In this document: positions 23,953-35,208 of the stretch, piece after piece
How positions within the stretch are numbered: position 1 is the first letter of the stretch
Layout: the number at the start of each line of letters is the position of its first letter
NCBI GenBank assembly: GCA_019671135.1
Contig: JAHRHY010000006.1
Span: forward strand, 868,001-932,000
From: Linnemannia hyalina
Taxonomy: Eukaryota > Mortierellomycota > Mortierellomycetes > Mortierellales > Mortierellaceae
DNA length: 64,000 bases
Reading direction: 5' to 3'
Position numbers and translations under genes: made by a program
Notes under the pieces: model-generated
Database searches by the model: none
Told to the model about the DNA's origin: nothing
The model's input: only the letters and a program-made list of their open reading frames with translations

Positions 23953-26582
23953 TTATTTGATAATTTCACAAGGGTGATTTTTTTTTACCAGGTCCTGGAA
24001 GAGGGGGTCGTGGAGGATGATGTCGATATCTTCCTGCAACTTGGCATTCGGTAGATTCAGCAAGGCGCTCAAGTCATCATTGTTGGTAGTGCTGAAGCTG
24101 ATGCTGGCACTGTCATTGTTGTTGACGCTGATGTTGTTGTGGAAGCTGCCTTCGTTTATCTCGATGTTCCGTTGTTGACAACTGGCACCCATGGATGACT
24201 ATATTTTTTGCCGCGAATATAATAATGTTGTAGGTGAGCAAAGCACTTCTCCTATCCGATGATCTATCTATTCTGCGCTGTCGAAAAGAAATCATTTGAT
24301 ACCTGCAAAGATTGAACGCCGCAGTCTGAAGGTGCTACTGATGACATACGCGCCGTCCGTCCGGAAGTGGTCATGGAGGAAGAATTAGAAGTGGCAGGCA
24401 TGGCCATGGCCATGGGCGTGGACTGGGACGCGGATTGCGGAGTGATAGACAACCTCGCCTGACGGTTGCGTTGCTGCTGTTGCTGATGCTGGTGCTGTGG
24501 AGGTAACAACATGCTGGCAGTGGTCGGCGCAGTATGAGGGAGGACGATGCTGTTGGAAGCAGCCGACCTCAAGATTTGAGTCAACTCTTCGCCATCGACA
24601 TGGACAGGGATGCTCACAGGTGCAGGTGCAGGAGACTGAGGAGAGAAAGAGGCGGAGTAAGGCAACGGAGATGGTGTATCGGTAGTAGCACCAGTACCGG
24701 TGTGCTGGGACCAAGGCTGGGTGCCACCAAATCTTATAGAATGTCTGTTGTTATTGTGAGAAACTTGAGCTAGGTGGGGAGAAGGAAGAGGTGGAGGGGC
24801 CATGGTGACATCTGTGTCCTGAGAGCTTTGTACGAGGGTTTGAGAACTTGTGCTGGCAGAGGCAGCTGTGGTGATGATGTCTGTGGTGGCAAGTTGGGTA
24901 CTAGAGGAGCTTTGTGTGACAACAGATTGACATTCGATCCAGCTTGAGAGAAGCGAGGAGCATTGACCACAGTCCGTCAAGGTCTTGAACTTGATCTGGA
25001 ACTTGTGCGACTATTGTTCAAAGTGGCCGTAAGCATAGGGAGGTGCATTGGAATGTGAGTTGAGTGACAATAATGGTGTGTAAAAGGGCGAGAGTGCATT
25101 TAAAGTGCCAAAATGCTGTCCTCGCAAAATCTTTGGCAGCAGCTGAGCGGACAACAAACCAAGCATTGTTACCTCAGAGAGACTGGATCCAGGTGTTGGC
25201 GCTAACGATGATGACGCTGAGGATGAGGATGAGGAGGTGTACCGGAATCCGATCATGGACCCCTTGACGATACCTCTCAACTTTGAGGACTTGACACTTG
25301 CACGATCTAGACCGAGGCTCTTCTATATATCGGCAGTTGACGGGAGAAAGCGAAGAGAAATGAGTGATACGAAAACGATGCATGAGTTGGATTATCATGT
25401 TGCCATTGAGCGTGAATTCGTAGCATGCAAGTTCTGTTTTTTTCTCATGAAGTCTAAACTCTTCTTTTTTTTCTTACCAAGACTTCATTGCCAGTTTGGA
25501 TGAACAGTAGCGGTCGACAACCATCCAAGTCAGCTATACGCGAAATGAAAGAGGCACCCCTTCAGGAAGCTCAGAAACGCAAGTCTCATTGTTTCGATCT
25601 CTCCGAGGCGTCAAAAAATCCACGGTCGAGTTTCTTTTTTCATTTTCTTCAATGTCCTCGATATAGAGAAGGGGGTTTCCTAGTATCCTCTTTTTTGATG
25701 TCTTCAAAGAATAGCTGAGGTGAATGAATGTCTTTGCTCCACATTCTTCCAAAGACAGGATGTGCGTGAAAAAAGGTGACCCTTACTCGGTGCACCCCTT
25801 CCTCCTTCTTACTTTCTCTCATCACTGACAAAGACTAAGAAATGGTTGATACTGAACAATCACCATACCTCGTCCCTGTTCTTCCCATACATCAATCAAT
25901 ATTTGTTTACCACATCTTACCCAAGACACAAAAAACGCAAAAGGAAGTGCTAACCTTGAGTTTGTGGACGGAAGCAAAGCTTCAGTGTAAGGGTGAGGTG
26001 GTGGTTCGGAGCCGAGAGATGAATCCAGTTGGATTGCTCCTTTGTCTCGGGAAAAGACCGGCCGCCTCCGACTCCGGCAACGGCAGTTGAGGTGGTAGAG
26101 ATGGACCAGGACCGAGAATCGGACGCAGTGCTCATGTTGTTGTTGTTGTTGTTGTTGTTGTTGGTTGTTGCTGTACGGGAAGATGAGGGAAGAGTGTGGG
26201 GCGAAGGAGAAACGCCACCAAAAGTAGACATTTGTGTCTGTGCGACATTGTTGTTGCTGTAGAGGCTGGTACTAGATCTTCGATGTGTACTGCTGCTGCT
26301 GCTGTCAAGGTTGGCGTTGGAGTTGGCGTTGGCCGTGATGGTCGTGGTTGCGGTGGGGTTGTGTTGAGAGTATCTCTCGAGTACAAAGGTGTTGACGATC
26401 TCTTGGCCAGTGGGTGGTGCTATTCCTGTGAAAAGGTTGCACGTGCGTTTATTGTTGCTGGTAGCTTGATGATGTTTTTGTTGCTGTTGCTGCTCCCATG
26501 CTGGTGTTGATGGGCCTGGTCTGGCCTGGCTTCTCTGGGAGTTGCGTCGCGACATGTCGGCACCTTCGACCACCGTGTGCAT
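23953..26582 (-). CDS. Rec114-like meiotic recombination protein (candidate), 595 aa
   Basis: Five exons on the reverse strand join in frame: 26582-25955, 25533-25478 (56 nt), 25322-25173, 25010-24303 and 24198-23953. All introns are GT-AG. The first 55 residues end with a TFVLERYSQ segment. After an Asn/Ser/Thr-rich insert, residues about 190-310 form a run of predicted beta strands and one helix: WIHLSAPNHHLTLTLKL, LLFIQTGNEVL, KLRGIVKGSMIGFRY, SHKFQIKF, then TLTDCGQCSSLLSSW. This order and spacing matches the PH-like domain of Rec114, which works with Mei4 and Mer2 to promote Spo11 breaks. The C-terminus ends in a helical segment with HDPLFQDLVKK, again Rec114-like. The middle (about 310-530) is Ser/Gln-rich. 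Rec114 evolves fast, so the call rests on pattern, not identity. A truncated C1 zinc finger (H-x11-C-x2-C) was considered, but its second half is absent. The frame stays open 23 codons upstream of the chosen ATG. Confidence 0.55.
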
Positions 26583-26986
26583 ATGAGAAGCGAGGCGTAG
26601 TAGATCTTGATCGATTGATCGATGGAGGGAGAGAGGAACGAGAGAAAAGGCTTAGGTGAGCTAATGTTGAACTTTGAACTGGGAAGGTGCAGTACAGGTA
26701 ATTTGGGATTAAGGGCCACCTGAGTATTTCAGCACCAACCAGCATGTGCTGCTTCGTTTCGCGAAAAGATCATGCACCAATAGCGACTGAGACACCCAGT
26801 TCTTTGAATACCTCCGGGTGGATGGAAATATTGTTGTCTGTTTTTATTTCTTTTCTCTTCTCTCTCTTCTTTCTTCTCTTACAACACTTCTCTTACAACA
26901 ATAACACACCTCCATCAACGATCCAACCACTTATCCTTGACCACTCGATTTACATAATCCAAGCAAAGCAAACACGTCTTCCAACC
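26583..26986. promoter_or_regulatory. divergent promoter region, 404 bp
   Basis: Separates the start of the minus-strand Rec114-like gene from the plus-strand small-protein gene, so it probably holds both promoters. It contains clustered GATC/ATCGAT sites near 26603-26623 and a C/T-rich leader on the plus strand (26838-26930). No TATA consensus is clear. Confidence 0.4.
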
Positions 26987-27451
26987 ATGGCAGATACTAC
27001 TACCGCTCACCAGGTCGACCCTGCCCTCAGTATCGACATTGCCCAGGCACCCAACAGCAACGACACCACCAAGACCACAACTACAACCACTGTCACCACC
27101 ACTACCACCTACATGCAGCCCCAGCCTATCACCATACCCGGATCGTCCTCCTCCTCCACCGCCAACAACACCCCCGCCGATGCTGGTAGCAACGGCCCGG
27201 CCATCATCTCGCCCACCAACCTCTCCAGGTCCGTCGGCAAAAAGACCGGCACCCGCTCGACCTTCTGTCCCAACACCCTTCGCAAGTGTACAAAGCTGAC
27301 CGACGAAGACTTTGAGCACCACGAGAAGGACAACCACCCAAACCAGGCCCAGTCGACAGGATGGCTGGGCATGCTCGGCCTCAAAAAGAACGCCAACTAT
27401 GGCGATGAACTTTCCAAGTACAACGAGCCCCATGAGCAGGCTTATTACTAA
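26987..27451 (+). CDS. small uncharacterised protein, 154 aa
   Basis: Single exon. ATG 26987 sits in a good context (aaccATGG) after a C/T-rich leader. The frame is also open further upstream, but that part looks like untranslated leader. Residues 1-80 are Thr/Ser-rich with a run of alternating Thr and Val. The C-terminal half is less biased (FCPNTLRKCTKL, then an acidic/His stretch and GWLGMLGLKK) and ends in YY. There is no signal peptide or membrane segment. I recognise no family. The ordered C-terminal part suggests a real, possibly lineage-restricted protein. Confidence 0.65.
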   Translation: MADTTTAHQVDPALSIDIAQAPNSNDTTKTTTTTTVTTTTTYMQPQPITIPGSSSSSTANNTPADAGSNGPAIISPTNLSRSVGKKTGTRSTFCPNTLRKCTKLTDEDFEHHEKDNHPNQAQSTGWLGMLGLKKNANYGDELSKYNEPHEQAYY

Positions 27452-28293
27452 ACAGAGGAATGGGATACAGCGGCAGCAAAATAAGGGATAAACGGCTCTT
27501 TTGCAACGAACGACCTTTTTCTCACTCGATTCTCGTTCACTCTGTCCGTTCCAGACAGAAAAAGACAAGTCTGGCATCTCTTTTTTTTTCACTTTCAGCC
27601 TTACTCCTCCATCTCTTCTCCTTCCTGTCACTTGGTTCCGGCTAACGCGGCCGCCTCAACACTTTCTCCTGTTTACATCCCTTTATTAAAGACTTTGTTT
27701 TCTCTCTCGTAAACGATCTTCCGTTCGAAAAATGATGCGGATGGTCCGGGCCATAATGAGGACAGCATTTGTTTTTTTTTGTGAGCTTTGTGAGGTCAGT
27801 TGGGGATGATTGCATCATGGTCTCTTTTCTGCAAGTACACCCTAGGAGTAATGACAAGCAACACCTTGTGGCTCATGAAGAGATATTGACGTTTGCTGGT
27901 GCTTGTACCTCTGAGAGACGCGTTTGGTCCTTTTGCAAGTGGACACCCTACTTCTCCACAACTACGAGCATGGAGTATGAAGGCAAAGGCGAGGAGGGTT
28001 AATGTACGGAAGTCTGTAATGAAGCATGAATGTATGTTCTAGATGTTAGTTTTTCATCTCCGCTCTTTTCTGTGTCCTCCTCCTCCTCCACCTCCACTGA
28101 ATTACGCCTTTGAGAAGGTGGACTTTACGCGCTCAAACAAGCCCTGTGCTTTCATGGGTCTTTCATTTTATTTCTTCTGCCTCGCTCCTTCCCTTTTCTT
28201 CCTTCTCCTTTTTCTTCTTCTCTTGCCAACGATAAATAACAACAACCTTCCGACACTCAACACTCAGCTCACCTTTTTTTGTCTTTCGCAAGC
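27452..28293. other. intergenic, 0.84 kb
   Basis: No gene is supported. The last 150 bases are C/T-rich on the plus strand, as expected for the leader of the EF-hand gene. Confidence 0.5.
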
Positions 28294-29332
28294 ATGGACG
28301 ACTCGCAGCGTCATCGACTGGTCCAATCCGCCTTCCATGCCCTCGACCACAACAAGGACGGCTCCATCAACGCCAGAGACCTCCTCTCCGTCTACGCCGA
28401 CACTTTTCCCACCCCAGAGCCAGGACACGCCCCATTGGACGAGGTAACATACTCCCTCATCGACTGACCAACTTTCCAAGGATGGCAACACTTTTACAAA
28501 AAACGGATCTGAATCAGGACTGGAACACCCCGAGCACAAACATCGCACCATTTTACACACCTTTCTTCGATGAGTCAACTCTGAAAACATTCTTATTGTG
28601 TCTTCTATGACCTTCAAGTGATGCAAGGCGGGAAACACCAACCGCACAAAAAACGAAAGCAGCAAATACCTGCTGTCTGTCTGTCTTTCTGCCTTTAAGT
28701 TAGTCAGGAACAATTCGGGGATCAGTGTATCTTAAGGAACCCAACACATTCGATACGGAAGGCCAATTGACCATGGAGTCCCGCCCTTCACCCCAGTCTT
28801 TTCTTTTCTATTTGCTTGACAGCGGAGAGCAGAAAAAAAAAAGAGTTGTCCCTGAGCCTGAGCAACTCAATTCTATGGTTCTCATCACTTTTCAACACCC
28901 ATCGTCAAATACCACTTGATACATTTAAACATCCAATTCGCATTGGAGTGTGCGTTGGATCGCTTTTATTTTACCCTTCCCCTCCGACTTCGTCTCCCGA
29001 TCATACTATCTCATCCTTCCTTTCTCTATATACTCACTGATCTTGTTCCTGTGCCTGCTCCTACTCCTCGGACCTAGGCAACAGCAAATGCTTTGATCTC
29101 AATTGCATCAAGCTACTCGACAGACGGACAGGATTCGCCTTCGATCTCCTTTCAAGATTTCCAGCATTTCTTGAAGATCCACCGGATAGAGGTCATTCCG
29201 ACCGATAAGGGGTGGACCCGCGAGAGTCTGGAAGCATTACTCAAGGACCTCACTCAGGTCAAGGCGAGGATCTCGGATAGCCTGCATCAGGAAAGCGCCA
29301 GCGCATCGTCTTCTTCCTTGACTGGTAAATAG
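28294..29332 (+). CDS. small EF-hand protein, 134 aa
   Basis: Two exons, 28294-28443 and 29078-29332, with a phase-0 GT-AG intron of 634 bases. That is long for this window, so a small middle exon cannot be excluded. One EF-hand is clear at residues 18-29: DHNKDGSINARD, with Asp/Asn at positions 1, 3 and 5, Gly at 6 and Ile at 8. Position 12 is Asp instead of the usual Glu, which is associated with weaker calcium or magnesium preference. A second, degenerate half-site may lie around SYSTDGQDSPSISFQDF (residues about 58-74). The C-terminus is helical, then Ser-rich. It is probably a cytosolic calcium-sensor-like protein; its target is unknown. Confidence 0.7.
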
Positions 29333-29831
29333 CCTTCTTTCTCGTGTGTGTTTTTGTTCAGACGGCAAGCGAAAGTGAGAAGAAAAGGGAAGAAAGTGAA
29401 GTCGAGTATGAGTGCGTGCACGCAGTGTGCAATGTGCTTGTGCGCATTGTGAGCAGCAAGAGGGCCTTTTCCTGCCGAGGAATTGTTTGATGCTTGTGCG
29501 CCAATGCGACTTTTTTTTTTGTTTCTTTGTGACAGACCTGAGCCTTTTGGACAGGGGGTAAATGCGCGTTTGGTCAGCCACCAAGATAAAGACATGTCTC
29601 ATGTCTATCTCTGAATGAAACTCAGGCTGTTTTGGTGCGTGGAAGCGGGCGCAAGAGTGGGTGAGGGAAACTCGGCTGTTAAAGCCTTCTCTTCTGTCGC
29701 AAAGGAGATCTTCCTCTCTGGTGTCATTTCTGAATGGAAAGAGTGAGAGGAGCCAAGCTATGGCAAACATTAGAGACGGATCGGCGTCCAATCAGACACA
29801 ACCTGGGACGAGATCAGGTGCATGAAGTCTA
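29333..29831. other. intergenic, 0.5 kb
   Basis: No gene or specific element is seen between the EF-hand gene and the carrier gene. Confidence 0.5.
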
Positions 29832-31353
29832 ATGGCGGCCAACTCGATGATGTTGATAGGTCCCGCAGAACCCGAGGTCTCAAAGAAAAAAACCCAGGAA
29901 CCGGTCATTGGAAGCATCGAATACATAAAGCGTGTTTTGACCAGCGACACCGTCAAGCACCTGATCGCTGGAGGTGCCGCAGGAGCGGTTAGTCGTACCA
30001 TCGTCAGCCCCCTCGAGCGCATGAAGATTTTATTCCAGGCAAGCAGTAACACATGTTTATTCGATTGTAATCGTAAACGTATGGAAAATCGATTGCATCA
30101 GCACTTTTCTCACACTTGCCTATACCTCATTAGGTCCAAGGCCCTGAACCTGCAAACTACCAAGGAGTTATTCCAACATTACGCAAGATGTGGGTGGAGG
30201 AAGGGTTCCTCGGGTTCATGAGAGGAAACGGCACCAATGTCATACGTATTGTTCCTTACAGTGCAGTTCAATTCGCCAGTTACGAGCAGTTCAAGAAGGT
30301 GCGAGTCGTGTTTCCATTTTCCTACCACAATTTGTTTTGTTCGAACAGATGTTCTGACATTCAAGCATTTGTTTCCATATTCCTTAGCTGTTGGTGGATC
30401 CTACCACACGCGAATTGGATACACCTAGACGATTGACTGCAGGAGCATTGGCTGGCTTGACTTCAGTGGCGTTCACCTACCCTCTTGATATTGTGCGCAC
30501 TCGCCTATCAATCCAGTCCGCTCAGGTTGCAAACACAAAGGAAGCGCAGGCTGCGTTGCCTGGTATCTGGAAAACAATGGTTAATATTTACACCAAGGAA
30601 GGCGGCGTAGTCGGGCTCTACCGTGGACTCGGACCGACCCTGACTGTAAGGAAACTATCCCGTACTCAACATGGATGCAAATCAGCAATGGAGCGACCTG
30701 TTAGGAGGATGAATCTAACTCTCGATATATTTTTAACGCACTGGAATTGAATAGGGTGTTGCACCGTACGTTGCGCTGAACTTTCAAGCGTATGAAGTGC
30801 TACGTTCACACTTGACACCACCAGGAGAAGTTGCGCCGTCTGTGGGCATGAAGCTTATTTGTGGCGCTGTTGCTGGAAGTTTTGCACAGACAGTGACTTA
30901 CCCTTTAGACGTTCTTCGCCGCCGTATGCAAGTCACAGGCATGGACGCTGTTAGCTACAAGTACAGCTCTACGTGGGACGGTGGTAAGCAGTGCTTTCGC
31001 TCTTGCTCTGTCAACTACTCCGCAACGTGTATAGTGTGCGCAATCGGAAGATACTGACTCTTAAGTTGCTTGCATTATATGCGAATAGTTAAAAAGATTA
31101 TCAAGCAGGAGGGTGTGCGCGGTCTCTACAAGGGCATGATCCCTAACTACTTAAAGGGTAAGAGTGAGGTTTGATCTGCTTGGTCTGTCGATAGCGTGTT
31201 TGAATTACTTCTTCTTTCGAAGATCGCTTATGTCTCTATGCTTCCTCTTTTAATTCGCCTTTCATAGTCGCTCCTGCAATCTCAATATCGTTCGTTGTGT
31301 ATGAACAGTGCAAGCAAATCCTTATTGGTAAAAAGACCACCGCGGGAATGTAG
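29832..31353 (+). CDS. mitochondrial carrier (SLC25), YPR011C-like, 337 aa
   Basis: Six exons: 29832-30038, 30134-30298, 30388-30645, 30755-30983, 31089-31157 and 31268-31353. Intron 1 begins with GC (CAG/GCAAGC); using the next GT instead breaks the frame. The protein has the three carrier repeats, each with a Px[DE]xx[KR] signature: SPLERMK, YPLDIVR and YPLDVLR. It has the usual length. [18 protein letters not shown] and the repeat-3 region resemble yeast YPR011C, reported to carry adenosine 5'-phosphosulfate and PAPS, and also the CoA/adenine-nucleotide carriers (SLC25A42, SLC25A16). It acts in the inner mitochondrial membrane. The family is certain; the substrate is inferred. Confidence 0.92.
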
Positions 31354-31471
31354 ACCTCGCCTACTCACATTATTTTTGACTACAATAGACGGCTATGTCT
31401 TAAGCCGATTTGTTATATTTTTACGTTTTTTCTTCTTGTTCATTACTTCACATCACTCTGCACCACTATCA

Positions 31472-31477
31472 AATAAA
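31472..31477 (+). terminator. AATAAA polyadenylation signal (carrier gene)
   Basis: AATAAA about 120 bases after the stop codon at 31353. Confidence 0.4.
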
Positions 31478-31647
31478 GGTAGGCTCAACACACATCTCTA
31501 CGAGAACATGGTCCTCTAGGTTTCGCTAAATTTTAGCATCGCTAATAATTCGGTGACGTTTCAGGTGTTTTTTTCGGCCAGTTATACAGGAACCCGATGA
31601 TCAGTTCATGAAAATCACTCCTCTCTCGCATCATCCTCACCGCCATA

Positions 31648-32443
31648 ATGTCTGCCAACATCACCAAGACCCTCGCCACCGCCACCTCGACTGCCACCAA
31701 GTTGTCTGGTATGTCCTAGTACAAGTACCTTCGTCTAGGACGACACTCGCCTCTTTCCCCTTCCTTTTCGATCCTCAACCTTCCGAATCCGGCACAATCG
31801 GAAGCCGTTGGAACCCGGACGATCCCAAACAAGGCTGTGCCTGATCTGGCAACGTTTCTTGGACACAGGATTCTCAGGGACAGGAAATGGCGACTTTGAC
31901 AAACCCTCCGAAAGAGCTGCATTTTTTGCCTCCAAAGGACTGAGCCAGGAACAGTGCAGTCTAGAGACTCTTTTTTCAGGCGCCGTTTATGCATCGCCTT
32001 TCAGGAGGAGATTAGTTCCAGGAGAGGACACAATTGGAACGGCAATATTTAATTGTCTAAAGGGCGGATGCAACAACCTGAAAGACTTGCTTTTTCATTC
32101 CCTCTAACATCCTTCTCTCACACTTTCGTTGCACAATACAATAGGCCCCATTATCTACAATGCCAAGGTCGCTGGTCAGATTGCTAAGCAGGTCTACATC
32201 CGCGAGGGTATGGCCCCTCCCTCGGGCGCTCAGATCGAGTCTGCCAAGGAGGCCACCCTCAAGTTTGTCAAGTCTGCCCGCTCGGCCAACACATGGAAGA
32301 ACATCTCCAAGGACCAGTACTTGAAGGCCGGTTTGGTCGCTGCTGAGGCTTACGCCTTCTTCTTGGTCGGCGAGATTGTTGGACGCAGGAACTTTGTCGG
32401 ATACGATGTCAAGAGCGCCGACAGCCACGAGGAGCACCATTAA
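31648..32443 (+). CDS. ATP20: mitochondrial ATP synthase subunit g, 119 aa
   Basis: Two exons, 31648-31708 and 32145-32443, with a phase-1 intron of 436 bases. The protein matches the subunit g family (PF04718): a short basic, Ser/Thr-rich N-terminus, PIIYNAKVAGQIAKQVYIREGMAPP, and a C-terminal membrane helix (LKAGLVAAEAYAFFLVGEIVGRR). GEIVGRR is the conserved end of the helix, carrying the Gly-rich dimer-interface motif. Subunit g sits in the Fo peripheral region and supports ATP synthase dimers and cristae shape. Length fits the family (about 115). The rather long intron 1 contains no recognisable gene. Confidence 0.93.
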
Positions 32444-33212
32444 ATATGTTTTTTAATATTCCCCCCATCACATTCGCCCGACACCATTCAACCCACCAAC
32501 AACCAACCACCATTTATTGCCGTCTTTTACTATGTTTTTTTTCTCTTTTCATTCTGCAGTTGTAGGTAAATAGACGTCTTTTCGTTTTATCAGCTGCTGT
32601 GTTTATGGACTTGTTGGACGATATATGCTCTTTCAATGTGATAGGAGATACTAACGACTACTCTTTACATATTGTACTTTCGCCGATAGCATTATTCCCC
32701 CCACTCATCCAGCCCCTCATCCATAAAGAAAGAGCAGAGAGTCAGTCCTCTGTTTTTGTTTGATACATCTCCCCTCTAACCTCTGCGTGAATAGTTCCCC
32801 TATGCCCTGACTCGCACACCCAGACATTGGACCCTGCCTCAAAATACACAATAAACTGACGTCCAAGTCGCATTTACTTGTTTCCGTTCCTTCCATGGTC
32901 ATTTCGTATGGTGTCAAGTGGAGAAGAAATGGGTTCTCCGCTTGGATCGCGCAATGGGCGCATTTGTAGGCGTGTTATGTATGTGTGTGCGAGTATCGGC
33001 TGGGCCGGATGAAAGAAGGCCGATCGGCCGTCACATTCCCACTCTCGAGAAACTTAAACACTTTCCTTTGCATCTCTTTTCTTTCTACCTCAAACTCATC
33101 ACTCCTTCTCACTTCACTCACAACTACCCATCGCCACCCCAAACACCTGAAGCACCCACCTTTCTTTCTCTCACAAAAACAACAACTACCTACTATCACA
33201 ACTGCAACTAAA
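32444..33212. other. intergenic, 0.77 kb
   Basis: No gene is supported. The last 150 bases before 33213 are rich in C, T and A on the plus strand, the probable leader of the oxidoreductase gene. Confidence 0.5.
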
Positions 33213-34984
33213 ATGAAGGCCGTTATTATCGAAAAGACCAACTTTGAGCCCACCTACCACAACGCCAAGTTGACCGACATCCCTAAACCCGAACTCACAG
33301 AGGAAGGTCAGGCTCTGCTGGACATCCACGCTGTCTCTTTCAATCATCGCGAGCTTTGGATCCGCAAGGGACAGTACCCTGTAAGCATAAGAGATAGGAC
33401 GTCGTTGTTGCCACCATTTTTTCTTCCGATTGCCGCGATTTTTTGTGTCCCCGATCAGATTTATGCACTCACACATTTGTTGTGGCTGCTACTTTTTTTG
33501 TTCAGGGCATCGTCTTCGGCTCGGTCCTGGGAGCTGATGGTGTTGGCAGAATCGCAGAGGTCAAGGGAAAATTTTCTAAGCACAAGGTCGGTGACCGCGT
33601 TGTCGTCATGCCTTCGATCGGCTGGACCAAGGACCCTAGGGGCCCTGAGGAGGCGTTCTACATCCTTGGTGGCGGACATGCTCAAGGTAAGAGATACATT
33701 TTTATTTCCTGGAGCTGTGGGAATAAGACCTGCCGCGTCCAACGGAAAATGTAAGAGTGGGTGAGAACTGGTGTTGTCTAGAAAAAAAAATAGGAGGATG
33801 ACAAATTCATTGTTTTAAAACGGAGCATTTTTTTTGCGGTGTTGGCCCGTTGACATATCCCATCTATGGCCCTCCTAACTCATTGGATCATGGCCCGCAT
33901 CGTTCTCTATATACTAGGCATCTTTTCGGAGCACTTTGTCGCGCAGCAGGAGGATCTCTTCAAGGTCCCTGACCACTTGACTGACGCTGAAGCTGCTGCT
34001 CTCCCTCTGGCTGGTCTGACAGCATGGCGTGCTGTGTTCACCAAGGGTCAAGTCCGTGAGGGCCAGAACGTGCTCATTACTGGAATTGGTAAGCAATCTT
34101 AAAGGCAATCGCTAAAATGAAGAGCTAGACGTGCCGCGTTCATTGCTGAACCATGCATGGTGCCTTTGGAAACACCGGGAGTTAGAAGCTAAACCAGTAC
34201 TTTTGTCATCTTTTACTGAACGATGATCTGATAGGCGGAGGAGTTGCTTTGTTGGCTCTCTCCTTCTGCGTTGCTGCTGGCGCCAATGTTTATGTCACCT
34301 CGTCGGACGATGCTAAGATCCTCAAGGCTGTCAAGCTTGGTGCTCAAGGAGGTGTCAACTACAAAGCTGGTACGGTTTCATATTATTCCTACTGCGGCAT
34401 TGACCTCTTCCGGCGTTGACGCGAATAATAGTGCGCTACTAACTCTCACTTCTACGCATCCATTGAATCCACTACGCAGACAAGTGGGGTTCCCACCTTC
34501 AGAGCCTTACTCACGGCGAGCCCTTTGACGTTGTTATTGATGGTGCTGGTGGTGACGGTGCCAAGGTCTTTACCCAGATCCTTCGCTTGGGAGGCATCAT
34601 TGTCTCCTATGGAATGACTGTCAAGCCCAAGGTCGACTATACCATGGCTGCCGTCTTGCGCAACATTGAGATCCGTGGAAGCACCATGGTGAGTATTTCC
34701 AGGGTCGCTGTTTTATAGAGAACTCATCTCAGTTGTCAGTGAAGCCAGCGTGGACAGAAGTTTATTATCATTTACTAACTCGAACAACTGCGATTCTTCT
34801 CTTTTAGGGGTCGCGCGCTGAGTTTGGCGAGATGGTTGACTTTGTTGCGAAGCACAAGGTCAAGCCTGTGGTCAGTCAGGTCTGGCCCGGTCTTGAGTCT
34901 GCCGAGGAGGCGTTCAATGTCATGAAGGCTGGCAGCCAGTTTGGCAAGCTCGTGTTGTCCTTGAAGAACAACTCCAAGCTGTAA
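33213..34984 (+). CDS. zinc-less MDR-family NAD(P)-dependent oxidoreductase, 346 aa
   Basis: Six exons: 33213-33380, 33506-33686, 33918-34088, 34235-34369, 34480-34688 and 34808-34984. All introns are GT-AG and the frame closes. The protein is a medium-chain dehydrogenase/reductase: a GroES-like N-terminal domain (VSFNHRELWIRKGQYP, GADGVGRI, GDRVVVMPSIGW), the LPLAGLTAWRAVF segment, and the nucleotide-binding motif GIGGGVA (about residues 173-179). The usual Cys/His ligands for catalytic and structural zinc are absent, which places it with the quinone-oxidoreductase-like or YogA-type members. No targeting signal is seen. The substrate is unknown. Confidence 0.88.
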
Positions 34985-35090
34985 GATACTTGTACATACT
35001 TAGGGCAGTTGAAGTGTAAGCACTCTCTTGGTGTACTTCACCGCATTAAAAAAAGCTACGCGCGATTCGCGAATTATTTTTTTGACTGTC

Positions 35091-35096
35091 AAATAA
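35091..35096 (+). terminator. AATAAA polyadenylation signal (oxidoreductase gene)
   Basis: AATAAA about 107 bases after the stop codon at 34984. It also lies 113 bases before the next ATG, so the two genes are tightly spaced. Confidence 0.4.
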
Positions 35097-35208
35097 ATGT
35101 GCGAAATATGACTGCGTCATCGTCATCTTTGCCTTGGGGCAGACTGCTGCGTTTTTGCTCCTTACTCTCTCTTGCTACACCACCCCTCTCACACTCTTAC
35201 ATACAATC

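Noticed and set aside
24936..25010. C1 (phorbol-ester type) zinc finger in the Rec114-like protein, from H-x11-C-x2-C
   Set aside because: The remaining Cys and His ligands of a C1 finger are missing and the sequence becomes Ser-rich. The strand-helix pattern fits a PH-like domain better.
25237..25503. Plus-strand frame beginning MYRNPIMDPLTIPLNFEDL
   Set aside because: It is antisense to exon 3 of the Rec114-like gene, whose splice phases fit on both sides; the plus frame has no partner exons.
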